A stretch of 41,431 nt of DNA from a virus: the IMG/VR virus record IMGVR_UViG_3300025096_003504, positions 1 to 41,431 of that record. One strand, written 5' to 3'. Positions 40,797-41,431 of this stretch are shown here, piece after piece. The notes beneath the pieces are model-generated. The model saw only the letters and a program-made list of their open reading frames with translations. It made no database searches and had not been told where the DNA came from. The position numbers and the translations under genes are program-made. How positions within the stretch are numbered: position 1 is the first letter of the stretch; the number at the start of each line of letters is the position of its first letter.

Positions 40797-41431
40797 TTGT
40801 TCCTCCATTTATTTAAGTGTTTCAAAAGAATATTATCTTCTTCTATGGCATATTTTAACATATCAAAGTGTACTTGTAAATCAATATCAATAATTTCATC
40901 ACAAATATATGCATATATTTTGTTGCCAAAGGTATGATCTGCTCTTACGCATTCTTGTTTCAATATATCTATGTGACCATTAGCTTCATAAGTTTGCGGA
41001 AAAAATTGTCTTGGTAAATTATTATATTTTTCAATGCCATCATAATCATCAAAAAATCCCTCGCAATAATTATTTTTAATTTTAAACAACTTATAAGGAG
41101 TGCTGCTTGTTTCATTAACTGTTCTCAAGGAAGATAATTCATTTTTATTTTCAAAGTAGATTTTGATAGCATCCTCCATAACAGACAATGACCTCAAAGG
41201 AGTAGTTGGTCTCATCAAAGCAATTTCTTCTACGTCAATATTATCAAAAAAATGATTTAAAAATTCCTTATCAGGAGATAAATCTCCAGCGAACTCTTTA
41301 GGTCTCATAAACGGCACCTCTGCTCCATATGCTCTAGCAATTTCTGCTATTTCTTCACAGTCTGTACTAACGACTGTTCGACTGACGTTTTGGCATAAGT
41401 TACAAGCTGCAATAGAATATGCTATAAGTGG
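40793..41431 (-). CDS. neuA: CMP-sugar synthetase, NeuA type (5' end outside window)
   Basis: The open frame enters from the right edge and ends at the TGA at 40793, giving 212 residues without the N-terminal CTP-binding signature. The visible part reads PLIAYSIAAC, then TVVSTDCEEIAEIARAYGAE and VPFMRP, the standard wording of acylneuraminate cytidylyltransferases; RPTTPLRS and the C-terminal NKIYAYICDEIIDID also fit. The enzyme activates a nonulosonic acid with CTP to give the CMP-sugar used by transferases. A GTG codon at 41317 (in GAEVPF) lies inside the conserved domain and is not the real start. The stop overlaps the neuB start as GTGA. Confidence 0.85.
   Translation of the reverse strand, partial: PLIAYSIAACNLCQNVSRTVVSTDCEEIAEIARAYGAEVPFMRPKEFAGDLSPDKEFLNHFFDNIDVEEIALMRPTTPLRSLSVMEDAIKIYFENKNELSSLRTVNETSSTPYKLFKIKNNYCEGFFDDYDGIEKYNNLPRQFFPQTYEANGHIDILKQECVRADHTFGNKIYAYICDEIIDIDLQVHFDMLKYAIEEDNILLKHLNKWRNK
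40797..40806 (-). promoter_or_regulatory. Ribosome site supporting a GTG start for neuB
   Basis: GGAGG (40806-40802) is 5 bases before GTG at 40796. The GTG forms a 4-base GTGA overlap with the NeuA stop. The upstream in-frame ATG (40808) overlaps this ribosome site and has no clear one itself. Confidence 0.65.

Noticed and set aside
40797-40808. ATG start of neuB at 40808
   Set aside because: GGAGG lies within the first codons of that start and is ideally placed for the GTG at 40796, which also gives a GTGA overlap with neuA.
41315-41317. GTG at 41317 as start of the CMP-sugar synthetase
   Set aside because: It lies inside the conserved GAEVPF motif and the frame stays open with family-typical sequence up to the window edge.
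1-41431. tRNA genes, CRISPR repeats, insertion sequences, terminators
   Set aside because: No cloverleaf, regular spacer-repeat pattern, transposase or hairpin plus T-run was seen; spacers are too short to hold most of these.

Overview
The window looks like the late/structural region of a tailed phage of the T4-like myovirus type, AT-rich and most like marine relatives; this is judged from remembered family motifs, not from a search. All 25 genes supported here lie on the minus strand, so transcription runs from base 41431 towards base 1. They are packed with 1-16 base overlaps or spacers of less than 60 bases. No stretch over 300 bases lacks a gene. I found no tRNA, rRNA, CRISPR array, insertion sequence, integrase or clear terminator. 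The window cuts the first and last genes: a CMP-sugar synthetase lacks its N-terminus at the right edge, and a structural protein lacks its C-terminus at the left edge.

In transcription order, the right end (41431-35801) is a nine-gene sugar block. It holds a CMP-nonulosonate synthetase (NeuA type), a NeuB-type condensing enzyme without the usual C-terminal SAF domain, an SDR oxidoreductase, a VOC-fold protein, a second SDR, a SAM-dependent methyltransferase, a cupin, a small HAD phosphatase and a GDP-L-fucose-synthase-like epimerase/reductase. Together they suggest a phage route to an activated nonulosonic-acid-like sugar plus a GDP-deoxysugar branch. The substrate-supplying enzymes (NeuC or equivalent, GDP-mannose dehydratase) and any glycosyltransferase are not in the window.

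Next (35799-32941) come small regulatory and accessory genes: a 70-aa conserved-looking protein, an FmdB-type zinc ribbon, a membrane-anchored 105-aa protein, a T4 gp55-like late sigma factor, a tubulin/FtsZ-like GTPase with an intact signature loop and intact T7-loop acidic residues, and a 94-aa protein overlapping the tubulin gene.

The rest (32941-1) is baseplate and tail-surface machinery. It contains a gp5-like hub protein carrying an M15-type peptidase in place of lysozyme, a spike-like protein, a 2951-aa giant with an internal duplication, gp25, gp6, a DNRLRE-like beta protein, a 3459-aa LamG giant with two GC-rich inserted modules, and three more unrecognised structural proteins. A likely logic, which is inference, is that the gp55-like factor drives late expression of the structural genes, the tubulin positions DNA or virions in the cell, and the sugar genes alter the host surface or decorate virions.
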